NCBI GenBank assembly: GCA_030040865.1
Contig: JASHSX010000148.1
Coordinates: forward strand, 1 to 5,024
DNA: 5,024 bases
Reading direction: 5' to 3'
Source: Thermoplasmata archaeon
GTDB taxonomy: Archaea > Thermoplasmatota > Thermoplasmata > Lutacidiplasmatales > UBA184
Shown here: in pieces, positions 1-5,024 of the stretch
Numbering within the stretch: the stretch's first letter is position 1
How the letters are laid out: each line of letters opens with the position of its first letter
The notes under the pieces: model-generated
Database searches by the model: none
What the model saw: only the letters and a program-made list of their open reading frames with translations
What the model was told of the DNA's origin: nothing
Position numbers and translations under genes: made by a program

Positions 1-23
1 GTTCCCCCCGGCCGTCCGGGCCC

Positions 24-50
24 AAAACCGAAATAGGAGAAGTTTCTAGA
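24..50 (+). promoter_or_regulatory. Possible archaeal promoter of the receiver-like gene
   Basis: This is the most A/T-rich patch in a very GC-rich window. It contains CCGAAATAG at 28-36, which weakly resembles an archaeal BRE followed by a TATA element. Its position, about 70-80 nt before the GTG start at 107, would allow a leader of roughly 45 nt. No clear TATA octamer is present, so the call rests mainly on composition and position. Confidence 0.25.
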
Positions 51-94
51 CTCGAGTACCGGCTCCGGGTGCCGGTGCACCTGTACGTCTCGAG
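51..94 (+). promoter_or_regulatory. Leader hairpin with repeated CTCGAG, possible cis-regulatory element
   Basis: A perfect 6-bp stem, ACCGGC (58-63) with GCCGGT (71-76), encloses a 7-nt loop. It is flanked by two copies of the palindrome CTCGAG at 51-56 and 89-94, which can also pair with each other as an outer stem. The right copy ends inside the ribosome-binding site, so an outer stem would partly mask it. The element could be an RNA leader structure or a DNA operator for a dimeric protein. The bases show the symmetry directly; the function is inference. Confidence 0.35.
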
Positions 95-100
95 GGTGAT
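92..100 (+). promoter_or_regulatory. Ribosome-binding site of the receiver-like gene
   Basis: GAGGGTGAT, continuing to C at 101, closely resembles the extended archaeal/bacterial Shine-Dalgarno GGAGGTGATC. It ends 6 nt before the GTG at 107. Because no in-frame start exists upstream back to the TAG at 47, this site fixes GTG 107 as the start. Confidence 0.65.
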
Positions 101-106
101 CGAATC

Positions 107-508
107 GTGACGGGCCCCGACTCCATCGCATCAACGGCCGTGGTCGTGGCCGGCGACGAGGAGACGCGTGTCCTGCTCCGGGGCCTGCTGCGACTGCACC
201 ACTTCCGCGTCGACGGGGAAGCCGAGGGAGCGACCCAGGCGCTCGAGCTCCTGCGCGACCACCACCCCGCTCTCCTCGTCGCCGACGTGAACCTGGCCGA
301 GGGGAGCCCGACGACGCTCGTCGCCGACGCGCGCCAGCTGCTCCCGCAGCTTAGGATCGTCCTCGTGGCGCCCGCGTCCCGGCCGCCTCCCCCGCCGAAC
401 GACCCCGCGCAGGGCCCACACGTCGTGCTGCTCCGCCCGTTCCGCATCCGGCAGTTCGCCGAGGCGCTGCTGCCCGCGTCCCCGGCCGCGAGGCCGGGCT
501 CGGGCTAG
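107..508 (+). CDS. Stand-alone receiver-like (pseudo-receiver) protein
   Basis: This 133-residue protein reads as a single CheY-type receiver domain with no output domain. Beta1 is about 11-15, the first helix follows at about 18-30, the acceptor region is LLVADVNL (56-63) with Asp60, beta4 is RIVLVAPA (83-90) and beta5 is VVLLRPF (106-112). Using CheY spacing (Asp12/Asp13, Asp57, Thr87, Lys109), the acidic pair falls on Ala15-Gly16, the switch Thr on Ala88 and the Lys on Arg110; only the acceptor Asp60 is kept. The region normally forming helix 4 is a proline run (93-97). Normal phosphorylation is therefore doubtful, and it may act as a protein-binding pseudo-receiver. The gene converges on dphB and shares its stop bases. 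The GTG start is supported by a good ribosome-binding site. The fold assignment is fairly secure; partner and role are unknown. Confidence 0.72.
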   Translation: MTGPDSIASTAVVVAGDEETRVLLRGLLRLHHFRVDGEAEGATQALELLRDHHPALLVADVNLAEGSPTTLVADARQLLPQLRIVLVAPASRPPPPPNDPAQGPHVVLLRPFRIRQFAEALLPASPAARPGSG

Positions 509-525
509 AGCGACCGGCCGGCCGG
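481..525. repeat. GC-rich palindromes around the convergent gene ends
   Basis: CCCGGCC (481-487) pairs perfectly with GGCCGGG (492-498) around the loop GCGA, a GNRA-type tetraloop. This sits in the last codons of the receiver-like gene. Just past the shared stop lies the 12-bp palindrome CCGGCCGGCCGG (514-525), inside the 3' end of dphB. Neither is followed by a T-run, so a classical intrinsic terminator is not shown. Chance symmetry in GC-rich DNA is a real alternative. Confidence 0.35.
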
Positions 526-1293
526 GCGGAGCGCGTAGCGCGCCAGCGCCGCCGACTCCTCGAAGTGGAGCGTCGGCGCCGCGATCACAAGGACGTGCGG
601 AGGGGGGCCGAAATCCCGGCGCCCGAGCTCGTCGAGCGGACCGAACCAGCCGGCCGCGTCCGGCCGTCCCACGCGGGCCGCCACGGCGACGTCCGCGTCG
701 CCCGGGAGCTCCCGGGGGGTCGCGTCGAGCCCCGCGAGGACGGCGATCGCCCGGTCCGCGGTCAGGAACCGGCCCTCGCTCGGCCGGAGGTCGAGGAGGA
801 CGAGCGTGTGGAGGTCGCGGGCGCGGTTGGCGACGATCAGCTCGAGCGGGGACCGCGGGGCGAACCCCGGCTCGGGGAACGGCAGGGAGACGGTCCGACC
901 GAAGCGGTACGGCTGGAAGCCGAGGAACCCCGCGGCCGCGGTGAGCACGCTCGCTCCCGGGAGGTACCGCCAGTCGTGCCCCGCGCGCTCGGCGGCGAGG
1001 CGCAGCGCCACGTGCGTCGTCGCCGCGAACGGGTCGCCCACGACGAGCAGCGCGACGCGGCGGTGGGTCCCCAGCGCCTCGAGGATCGGGGCCTCCGACT
1101 CGAGGAGCGGGCGGTCGAGCCGTTCGATCGGCCGGCCGATCTCCGCGGCGAGCCGATCGAGGGTGCCGGCCGGGGCCGTCGCCGTGTACTCCTCCGCGAA
1201 GACGCGCTCGGCCCCGGCGAGGGCGTCGAGCGCCGCCCGCGAGAGCCCTCGCTCGTCCCCGAGCCCGAGGCCGACGAACCAGAGTTCCGCCAT
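505..1293 (-). CDS. dphB: Diphthine synthase (diphthamide biosynthesis methyltransferase)
   Basis: The 262-residue product belongs to the SAM-dependent Dph5/DphB family within the tetrapyrrole-methylase fold. It methylates the 3-amino-3-carboxypropyl group on a conserved histidine of elongation factor 2, in the cytoplasm. Visible family signatures are the N-terminal FVGLGLGDE (6-14), EEY at 34-36, the SAM-binding stretch LLVVGDPFAATTH (82-94), YRFGRTVSLPF (129-139), DLHTLVLLDL (160-169), DFGPPPHVLVI (227-237) and LHFEE (242-246). Length matches the family. The reading frame stays open upstream to 1332, but ATG 1293 is preferred: it places the FVGLGLGDE strand at the correct N-terminal distance and begins 11 nt after the preceding stop, whereas the longer form would run back into usp. 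It is the last gene of the kdp string, apparently co-transcribed. Its presence marks the organism as archaeal. No conserved residue is obviously missing. Confidence 0.93.
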   Translation of the reverse strand: MAELWFVGLGLGDERGLSRAALDALAGAERVFAEEYTATAPAGTLDRLAAEIGRPIERLDRPLLESEAPILEALGTHRRVALLVVGDPFAATTHVALRLAAERAGHDWRYLPGASVLTAAAGFLGFQPYRFGRTVSLPFPEPGFAPRSPLELIVANRARDLHTLVLLDLRPSEGRFLTADRAIAVLAGLDATPRELPGDADVAVAARVGRPDAAGWFGPLDELGRRDFGPPPHVLVIAAPTLHFEESAALARYALRPAGRSL

Positions 1294-1304
1294 CGGATCG
1301 CGCC

Positions 1305-2117
1305 CTAGAGGCGGAGCGCCATCACCGGGCACGGCGCCGCGCGGAACAGCTCCTCGAGGAACCGGCGCGTGATGAGCGGGTTCCCGCCCTCATCGCGTTC
1401 CTCCCCGACGACCACGAGCCCGAACCGCTCCCGGCTCGCCGCCTGCAGGATGAGCTCGGGAAGCCGCAGGCGCCGGCCCAGCAGCGCCGCCGAGATCGGC
1501 ATCCGCTTGTGCGTGATCGCGACCCCCCGCGCCGTCGTCTCCTCGTGCTCCTCCGTCGCCTCGTCCTTCGACCCGCGCGCGGCCAGGGAGAGCGTCACGA
1601 CCGGGACGTCCCCCGGGCTGCGGACCGACAGCTCCTCCACGACCTGGAGCACCTTCGGCGGCGGCGCCGGCCGCAGGGTGGGGACGAGGATGCGGGGGAA
1701 CCGGTCCGCGACCAGGGCCAGGCGGTTCAGCACGATCACGTCGGCGTGGGCGTGGTGGAGGATGCCGCTCGCCGTGTGCCCGACGAACGGGTTGCGGCCG
1801 CGCCGGTCGCCTCCCAGGGTCAGGAGGATCGCGTCGACGTCGTGCGATTCGGCGCTCTCGAGGATCTCGCCGGGGACGTCCGTCGCCGCGCGCACCTCGG
1901 GGTCGACCCGCACGTCGAGCGCCGCCCCGGCCTCGTGGGCCGGGACAACCAGGTTCACCGACGAACGCCACTCCCGGGCCACGAGCGGGAGCGTCGTGGT
2001 GGGGATCACGTGGAGGAGCCGGATGTCGCCGTCCGCCTCGAGGAGGAGCGCGGCGAAGCGGATGAGCGGCTCGACCTCCCCGGCGTCGCGGACCGGCACG
2101 AGGATCTGTCGGTACAC
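1305..2117 (-). CDS. Tandem universal-stress-protein (UspA-like) domain protein, Kdp-linked
   Basis: The 270-residue soluble protein has two UspA-type Rossmann-like halves. Half one starts MYRQILVPV and ends with HADVIVLNR (residues 1 to about 132). Half two begins RILVPT at 142 and ends APCPVMALRL. Several USPs bind ATP through G-x2-G-x9-G(S/T). Here half one reads T100, G103, G113 followed by His114, and half two reads G238, R241, R251, so both are degenerate and ATP binding is uncertain. It starts with GTG 3 nt after the kdpC stop, with no strong Shine-Dalgarno, suggesting coupled translation. As I recall, a USP-like gene (kdpQ/cat3) follows kdpC in Halobacterium, and bacterial KdpD sensors carry a USP domain, so a role in regulating Kdp expression or activity is a reasonable inference. 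A general stress function is the alternative. Confidence 0.85.
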   Translation of the reverse strand: MYRQILVPVRDAGEVEPLIRFAALLLEADGDIRLLHVIPTTTLPLVAREWRSSVNLVVPAHEAGAALDVRVDPEVRAATDVPGEILESAESHDVDAILLTLGGDRRGRNPFVGHTASGILHHAHADVIVLNRLALVADRFPRILVPTLRPAPPPKVLQVVEELSVRSPGDVPVVTLSLAARGSKDEATEEHEETTARGVAITHKRMPISAALLGRRLRLPELILQAASRERFGLVVVGEERDEGGNPLITRRFLEELFRAAPCPVMALRL

Positions 2118-2120
2118 GGC

Positions 2121-2774
2121 TCAACGCCCCGTGATCGCGACCAGGGCGAGGTCGAGTTCGAGCACGTTCACGTACGGGACCCCGAGGAAGGGGATGATCG
2201 GGTTCGTGATGTGCGCGTTCACGAGCGCCGTCACGTTCGCGATCGACATGTTGTTCGCCTCGGCGACCCTCGGCACCTGGACGAGCACCGCCTGGGGGGT
2301 CAGGTCCGGATCCACCGAGGACGCGGACGGCGTGACGAGCCAGTACGGTAACGTCGCGTTCACGGTGAAGTTGCCGTAGGCCTTCATGTACGCGATGGTC
2401 TCGTTGAGGAGCGCCCCCAGGGCCGGGTCCGTCGGCCCGGGGACCGTGGACGTGCCGTTCACCATCCCCCAGTCGGTGCCCGACGGCCGCTCCCAGAAGA
2501 GGTACGGGGCCGAGGTGTTCTGCGCGATCAGCTCCGAGCCGGCGGCGGTCCCGTTCGCGTAGTGGAGGATCGAGCCGTTCGCGGCGAACGGATCGATCAC
2601 CTGGGCGATCGCGGTCACCGCGAACGGATAGGCGACGCTCACCACAAGGATGGTGACGAGGAGGAAGACGCCGGTCGCGCGGAGGTGTCCGCCCGGGGTG
2701 TGCGCGGGGGGCGGACGGTACGACGGACCCTCCCCGGTCGGAGCGACGGGGGGCGGGGACGGGGAGGCGCTCAC
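2121..2774 (-). CDS. kdpC: K+-transporting ATPase subunit KdpC
   Basis: KdpC is the single-pass subunit that stabilises the KdpFABC potassium pump and supports K+ affinity. The 217-residue product has a proline-rich N-terminal tail (1-30), one membrane helix (about 35-58, including AYPFAVTAIAQVI), then an extracytoplasmic domain. Family motifs visible are AANGSIL (64-70), GSELIAQ (79-85), ERPSGTDWG (95-103), GPTDPAL (113-119), LVTPSASSVDPDLTP (146-160) and the C-terminal VNVLELDLAL (202-211). The start is GTG 2774, which overlaps the kdpB stop as GTGA and has GGGAGG just upstream. The same frame stays open further upstream inside kdpB, but that part is arginine/proline-rich shadow. Oddities are the long Pro-rich tail (E. 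coli KdpC has only a short one) and nine N-x-S/T sequons in the outer domain. The identity is secure. Confidence 0.93.
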   Translation of the reverse strand: MSASPSPPPVAPTGEGPSYRPPPAHTPGGHLRATGVFLLVTILVVSVAYPFAVTAIAQVIDPFAANGSILHYANGTAAGSELIAQNTSAPYLFWERPSGTDWGMVNGTSTVPGPTDPALGALLNETIAYMKAYGNFTVNATLPYWLVTPSASSVDPDLTPQAVLVQVPRVAEANNMSIANVTALVNAHITNPIIPFLGVPYVNVLELDLALVAITGR

Positions 2775-4906
2775 AGGCCTCCCAGGGGCAGGTAGTGGGT
2801 GACGAGGCTCAACCAGCCGGCGAACAGCGGCAGGCCGGCCATCCACGCGAGCAGGTAGTAGACGAGCTTGATCCCCACGAACGCGCTCACGAGCCCCCCG
2901 ATCCCGTAGTAGAGGAGGTTGCGCCGGAGCAGGTCGATCGCGCTGCGCGGCCGGAACGGGACCCCCGCGAGGGCGAGGGGGATCAGGAGCGGGATCACGA
3001 GCGCGTTGAAGAGGAGGGCCGAGAGGACGGCGAGCTGGGGATCGGCGAGCCCCAGGATGTTGAGCGCGGAGACGCCGGGGAGGGCCGCGGCACCCGCGGC
3101 GACGAAGATCGCCGGGATGATGGCGAAGTACTTCGCGACGTCGTTCGTGATCGAGAAGGTCGTGAGGGCCCCCCGGGTGATCAGGAGCTGCTTGCCGATC
3201 GAGACGATCTCGATCAATTTCGTGGGGTCGTTGTCGAGGTCGACCATGTTGCCGGCCTCCTTGGCCGCGCTCGTTCCGTTGTTCATCGCGAGCCCCACGT
3301 CGGCGCGCGCCAGGGCGGGGGCGTCGTTGGTCCCGTCGCCGCTCATCGCGACGAGGCGACCGCGCGCCTTCTCGCGGTCGATCACCGTGAGCTTCGTCTC
3401 GGGCTTCGCTTCCGCGATGAACTCGTCGACCCCGCTCTCCTTCGCGATCGCGGCCGCGGTGAGTCGGTTGTCCCCCGTGCACATGACCGTGTGGATCCCC
3501 ATGGTCCGCAGCTCGCGGATCCGGTCGCGGATCCCCGGCTTCACGACGTCCTTGAGGAAGCAGAGCCCGATGGCCCGGTGGTTCGCCGCGATCACGAGCG
3601 GCGTCATTCCCTCGGACGACGCCGCGTTGGCCGACTTCTCGAGCTCGGGGCCGAGCGGCGCCCCGTACTGCTGCATCGCCTGGATCGACCCCTTGAAGTA
3701 CTCGGAGCCGTCGCGGAGCGCGATCCCGCTCATCCGGCGCTCCGGCGTGAACGGCATCACCTTGAACGTTCCGAGCTCGAGCTTGCGAACGGGCACGTTC
3801 CGGCGCGCGGCGAGCCGGACGATCGAGCGCCCCTCGGGCGTGTCGTCGAGGCTGGAGGCGAGCATCGCGCTCTCGATCACGGTCTCCATCGGGACGTCCG
3901 GGGCCGCCACGAACTGGACCGCGAGCCGGTTCCCGACGGTGATCGTGCCGGTCTTGTCGAGGATCAGCGTGTCCAGGTCGCCGGCCGCCTCGATCGCCTT
4001 CCCGGACTTCGCGATCACGTTCGAGCGGGCGACCCGGTTGATCCCCGAGATCCCGATCGCCGGAAGGAGCGCGCCGATGGTGGTCGGCATGAGGCAGACG
4101 AACAGCGCGATGATCGTGGCCACGTCGACCGAGACGATGTTGGTGAAGTCGGCCAGGTAGAGGAACGTGAGGACGACGATGAACAGCGAGATCGTGAGGG
4201 CGGCGAGGAAGACCCCGAGCGCGAGCTCGTTGGGCGTCGGCTCGCGACCCTGCCCCTCCACGAGCCGGATGAGCCGGTCGAGGAACGACTCGCCCCGGAC
4301 GGCGCTCACGCGGACGACGACCTTCCCCTGGAGGACGATCGTGCCGCCGAGCACGCTCGTCTTGTCGCCGCCGCTCTCGCGCGTCACGGCAGCCGACTCG
4401 CCGGTCATCATCGACTCGTCGATGAGGGCCGCTCCGAAGATCACGTCCCCATCGATCGGGACGGGTTCCCCGGCCTGGAGCTCGATCGTGTCCCCGACGC
4501 GCAGGCCGTCGGCCGGCACCCAGCGCCGCGTTCCGTCCGGCATCACCTGGCGCGCGCGGAGCCCGCTGCGGATCTCCCGGAGGCTGTCGGCCTGGGCGCG
4601 CCCCTGCGCCTCGGCGATCGACTCCGAGATGTGGGCGAACCAGAGCGTGAGGAAGAGGATGATCGTGACGTCGAGGTAGTAGCCGGCGTTGTAGAACCGG
4701 GCGACGTCGGGGAACGCCCGGGGGTACACCGTGAGGACGACGAGGAACAGGAAGAGGACGTAGACGGTGAACATCACCGGGTGCTTCACCTCCCGGCGCG
4801 GGTCGAACGCCCGGAACGAGTCGGCCAGCACCCGGCGGGCCGACGTGTGCGGCGTCCGGCGGACGGAGACCTTGGCCCCGGGCTCGGGCACGAACTCCGC
4901 CGCCAC
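2771..4906 (-). CDS. kdpB: K+-transporting P-type ATPase subunit KdpB
   Basis: This is the 711-residue catalytic subunit of the Kdp pump, a type IA P-type ATPase that hydrolyses ATP to drive high-affinity K+ uptake with KdpA. Membrane helices fall at roughly 43-60, 75-93, 227-251, 260-287, 588-612, 622-648 and 665-693, the seven-helix KdpB layout. The actuator domain has TGES (168-171), the phosphorylation site is DKTGT with Asp317, and the nucleotide-binding domain has FTPERRMSG (386-394) and FKGS (404-407). The hinge has CTGDN (476-480) and GDGTNDAP (523-530). CLMPTTIG (271-278) lies in helix 4, and NDVAKYF (588-594) carries the helix-5 Asp589/Lys592 pair matching E. coli D583/K586. All catalytic residues are present, so it should be active. 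GTG 4906 lies 1 nt after the kdpA stop with GGGGGT upstream. Ser171 corresponds to E. coli Ser162, whose phosphorylation inhibits the pump. Confidence 0.97.
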   Translation of the reverse strand: MAAEFVPEPGAKVSVRRTPHTSARRVLADSFRAFDPRREVKHPVMFTVYVLFLFLVVLTVYPRAFPDVARFYNAGYYLDVTIILFLTLWFAHISESIAEAQGRAQADSLREIRSGLRARQVMPDGTRRWVPADGLRVGDTIELQAGEPVPIDGDVIFGAALIDESMMTGESAAVTRESGGDKTSVLGGTIVLQGKVVVRVSAVRGESFLDRLIRLVEGQGREPTPNELALGVFLAALTISLFIVVLTFLYLADFTNIVSVDVATIIALFVCLMPTTIGALLPAIGISGINRVARSNVIAKSGKAIEAAGDLDTLILDKTGTITVGNRLAVQFVAAPDVPMETVIESAMLASSLDDTPEGRSIVRLAARRNVPVRKLELGTFKVMPFTPERRMSGIALRDGSEYFKGSIQAMQQYGAPLGPELEKSANAASSEGMTPLVIAANHRAIGLCFLKDVVKPGIRDRIRELRTMGIHTVMCTGDNRLTAAAIAKESGVDEFIAEAKPETKLTVIDREKARGRLVAMSGDGTNDAPALARADVGLAMNNGTSAAKEAGNMVDLDNDPTKLIEIVSIGKQLLITRGALTTFSITNDVAKYFAIIPAIFVAAGAAALPGVSALNILGLADPQLAVLSALLFNALVIPLLIPLALAGVPFRPRSAIDLLRRNLLYYGIGGLVSAFVGIKLVYYLLAWMAGLPLFAGWLSLVTHYLPLGGL
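2772..2783 (-). promoter_or_regulatory. kdpC ribosome-binding site and kdpB stop/kdpC start overlap
   Basis: On the minus strand GGGAGG (2783-2778) lies 3 nt before GTG 2774-2772. The kdpB stop TGA (2773-2771) is embedded in the same GTGA. The spacer is short for a conventional site, so translational coupling with kdpB probably helps set KdpC synthesis. Confidence 0.55.
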
Positions 4907-4907
4907 G

Positions 4908-5024
4908 CTAGACCCCCACGATCTGGGCGAGCGGGCCCATGGCGAGGACGGGCAGGAAGAACAGGGCCGAGATGATGATCAGGATGATCGTGAGGTAGAT
5001 CGTGAACGTGGCGCTGGCGGTGCG
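4908..5024 (-). CDS. kdpA: K+-transporting ATPase subunit KdpA, C-terminal fragment
   Basis: The gene runs off the right edge; only the last 38 codons and the TAG stop (4910-4908) are present. They encode a hydrophobic helix, starting RTASATFTIYLTIIL, followed by SALFFLPVLAMGPLAQIVGV. The segment FLPVLAMGPLAQ matches the conserved KdpA C-terminus (E. coli has a similar FIPALALGPVAE ending). KdpA is the channel-like, K+-selective membrane subunit related to the K+ transporter superfamily (Trk/Ktr/Kdp). Its selectivity-filter repeats lie outside the window. The position immediately before kdpB gives the usual A-B-C order. Whether a small kdpF precedes it cannot be seen. Confidence 0.9.
   Translation of the reverse strand, partial: RTASATFTIYLTIILIIISALFFLPVLAMGPLAQIVGV
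4912..4917 (-). promoter_or_regulatory. Probable kdpB ribosome-binding site
   Basis: GGGGGT on the minus strand, inside the last codons of kdpA, lies 5 nt before GTG 4906. It is an imperfect Shine-Dalgarno but correctly placed, and supports the GTG start together with the 1-nt gap after the kdpA TAG. Confidence 0.45.

Larger units (their letters stand above)
1..106. other. Non-coding 5' region ahead of the receiver-like gene
   Basis: No coding sequence is supportable here. The frame of the downstream gene has a TAG at 47-49 and no ATG, GTG or TTG between that stop and the GTG at 107. The stretch holds a small GC stem (CCCGG 7-11 with CCGGG 16-20), an AT-richer patch at 24-50, a stronger hairpin at 58-76 and a ribosome-binding site at 92-100. 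Any gene to the left lies outside the window. Confidence 0.6.
505..5024 (-). other. Predicted operon kdpA-kdpB-kdpC-usp-dphB
   Basis: Five same-strand genes are separated by +1, -4, +3 and +11 nt, leaving no room for internal promoters of ordinary size outside coding sequence. The start codons are GTG for kdpB, kdpC and usp, and ATG for dphB. The promoter must lie upstream of kdpA, beyond the window, so K+-responsive control cannot be assessed. No kdpD or kdpE two-component gene is in the visible part. Confidence 0.75.

Noticed and set aside
7..27. CCCGG/CCGGG stem as an intrinsic terminator of a gene to the left
   Set aside because: Only 5 bp, followed by CCCAAAA and not by a T-run on the plus strand; too weak to support.
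46..447. Minus-strand open frames opposite the receiver-like gene
   Set aside because: The products are Ser/Arg/Gly-rich with no domain logic, while the plus-strand frame shows receiver secondary structure with CheY spacing and a good ribosome-binding site.
1294..1332. Longer dphB start at 1332
   Set aside because: It would add 13 residues ahead of the conserved N-terminal strand and overlap the usp gene; ATG 1293 fits the family N-terminus.
1369..2379. Plus-strand open frames opposite usp, kdpC and dphB (including 565-1308 and 1509-2351)
   Set aside because: They are Arg/Ser- or Arg/Glu-rich without recognisable domains, and lie opposite well-supported genes.
2775..3482. Upstream extension of the kdpC frame inside kdpB (start at 3482)
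   Set aside because: The added 236 residues are low-complexity Arg/Pro/Gly sequence overlapping conserved kdpB codons. The real KdpC begins at GTG 2774 with a ribosome-binding site and the GTGA overlap.
2795..4975. A 726-codon open frame on the plus strand opposite kdpB
   Set aside because: Its product is almost entirely Arg, Asp, Glu, His, Gly and Pro with no domain pattern. It is the expected antisense shadow of a GC-rich gene, while the opposite strand encodes an intact KdpB with all catalytic motifs.
1..5024. Search for CRISPR arrays, tRNA genes, transposase remnants or attachment sites
   Set aside because: No regularly spaced repeats, cloverleaf-like sequence or transposase motifs were seen; coding genes fill nearly all of the window.

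Overview
This GC-rich window most likely comes from an archaeon. The strongest evidence is a recognisable diphthine synthase (DphB/Dph5) gene, because diphthamide synthesis on elongation factor 2 occurs only in archaea and eukaryotes. Compact head-to-tail genes, frequent GTG starts and Shine-Dalgarno-like sites fit a prokaryote. The extracytoplasmic part of KdpC is full of N-glycosylation sequons, as in many archaeal surface proteins. The high GC and the gene set would suit a mesophilic euryarchaeal lineage such as an uncultivated Thermoplasmatota, but that placement is inference and cannot be fixed from this window.

Layout: nearly the whole window is one minus-strand gene string, read from right to left: kdpA (only its last 38 codons, 4908-5024), kdpB (2771-4906), kdpC (2121-2774), a tandem universal-stress-protein gene (1305-2117) and dphB (505-1293). 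The junctions are a 1-nt gap, a 4-nt GTGA overlap, a 3-nt gap and an 11-nt gap, so one polycistronic transcript is likely. On the plus strand a small stand-alone receiver-like gene (107-508) converges on dphB. The two genes share the palindrome CTAG, which supplies a TAG stop on each strand. Bases 1-106 are the only non-coding stretch of note: they hold an AT-richer patch, a hairpin and a good ribosome-binding site for the receiver gene.

How the genes work together: KdpA (K+ channel-like subunit), KdpB (P-type ATPase) and KdpC (extracytoplasmic partner) form the high-affinity ATP-driven K+ uptake pump. The USP-domain protein downstream of kdpC is a plausible regulatory partner, since USP-like proteins and domains accompany Kdp systems in other organisms. 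Diphthine synthase at the operon's end has no obvious mechanistic link to K+ uptake. The receiver-like protein lacks most of the residues needed for phosphotransfer and is probably a pseudo-receiver.

No mobile element, CRISPR array, tRNA or rRNA was seen. The long open frames on the plus strand opposite kdpB, usp and dphB are composition-driven shadows.
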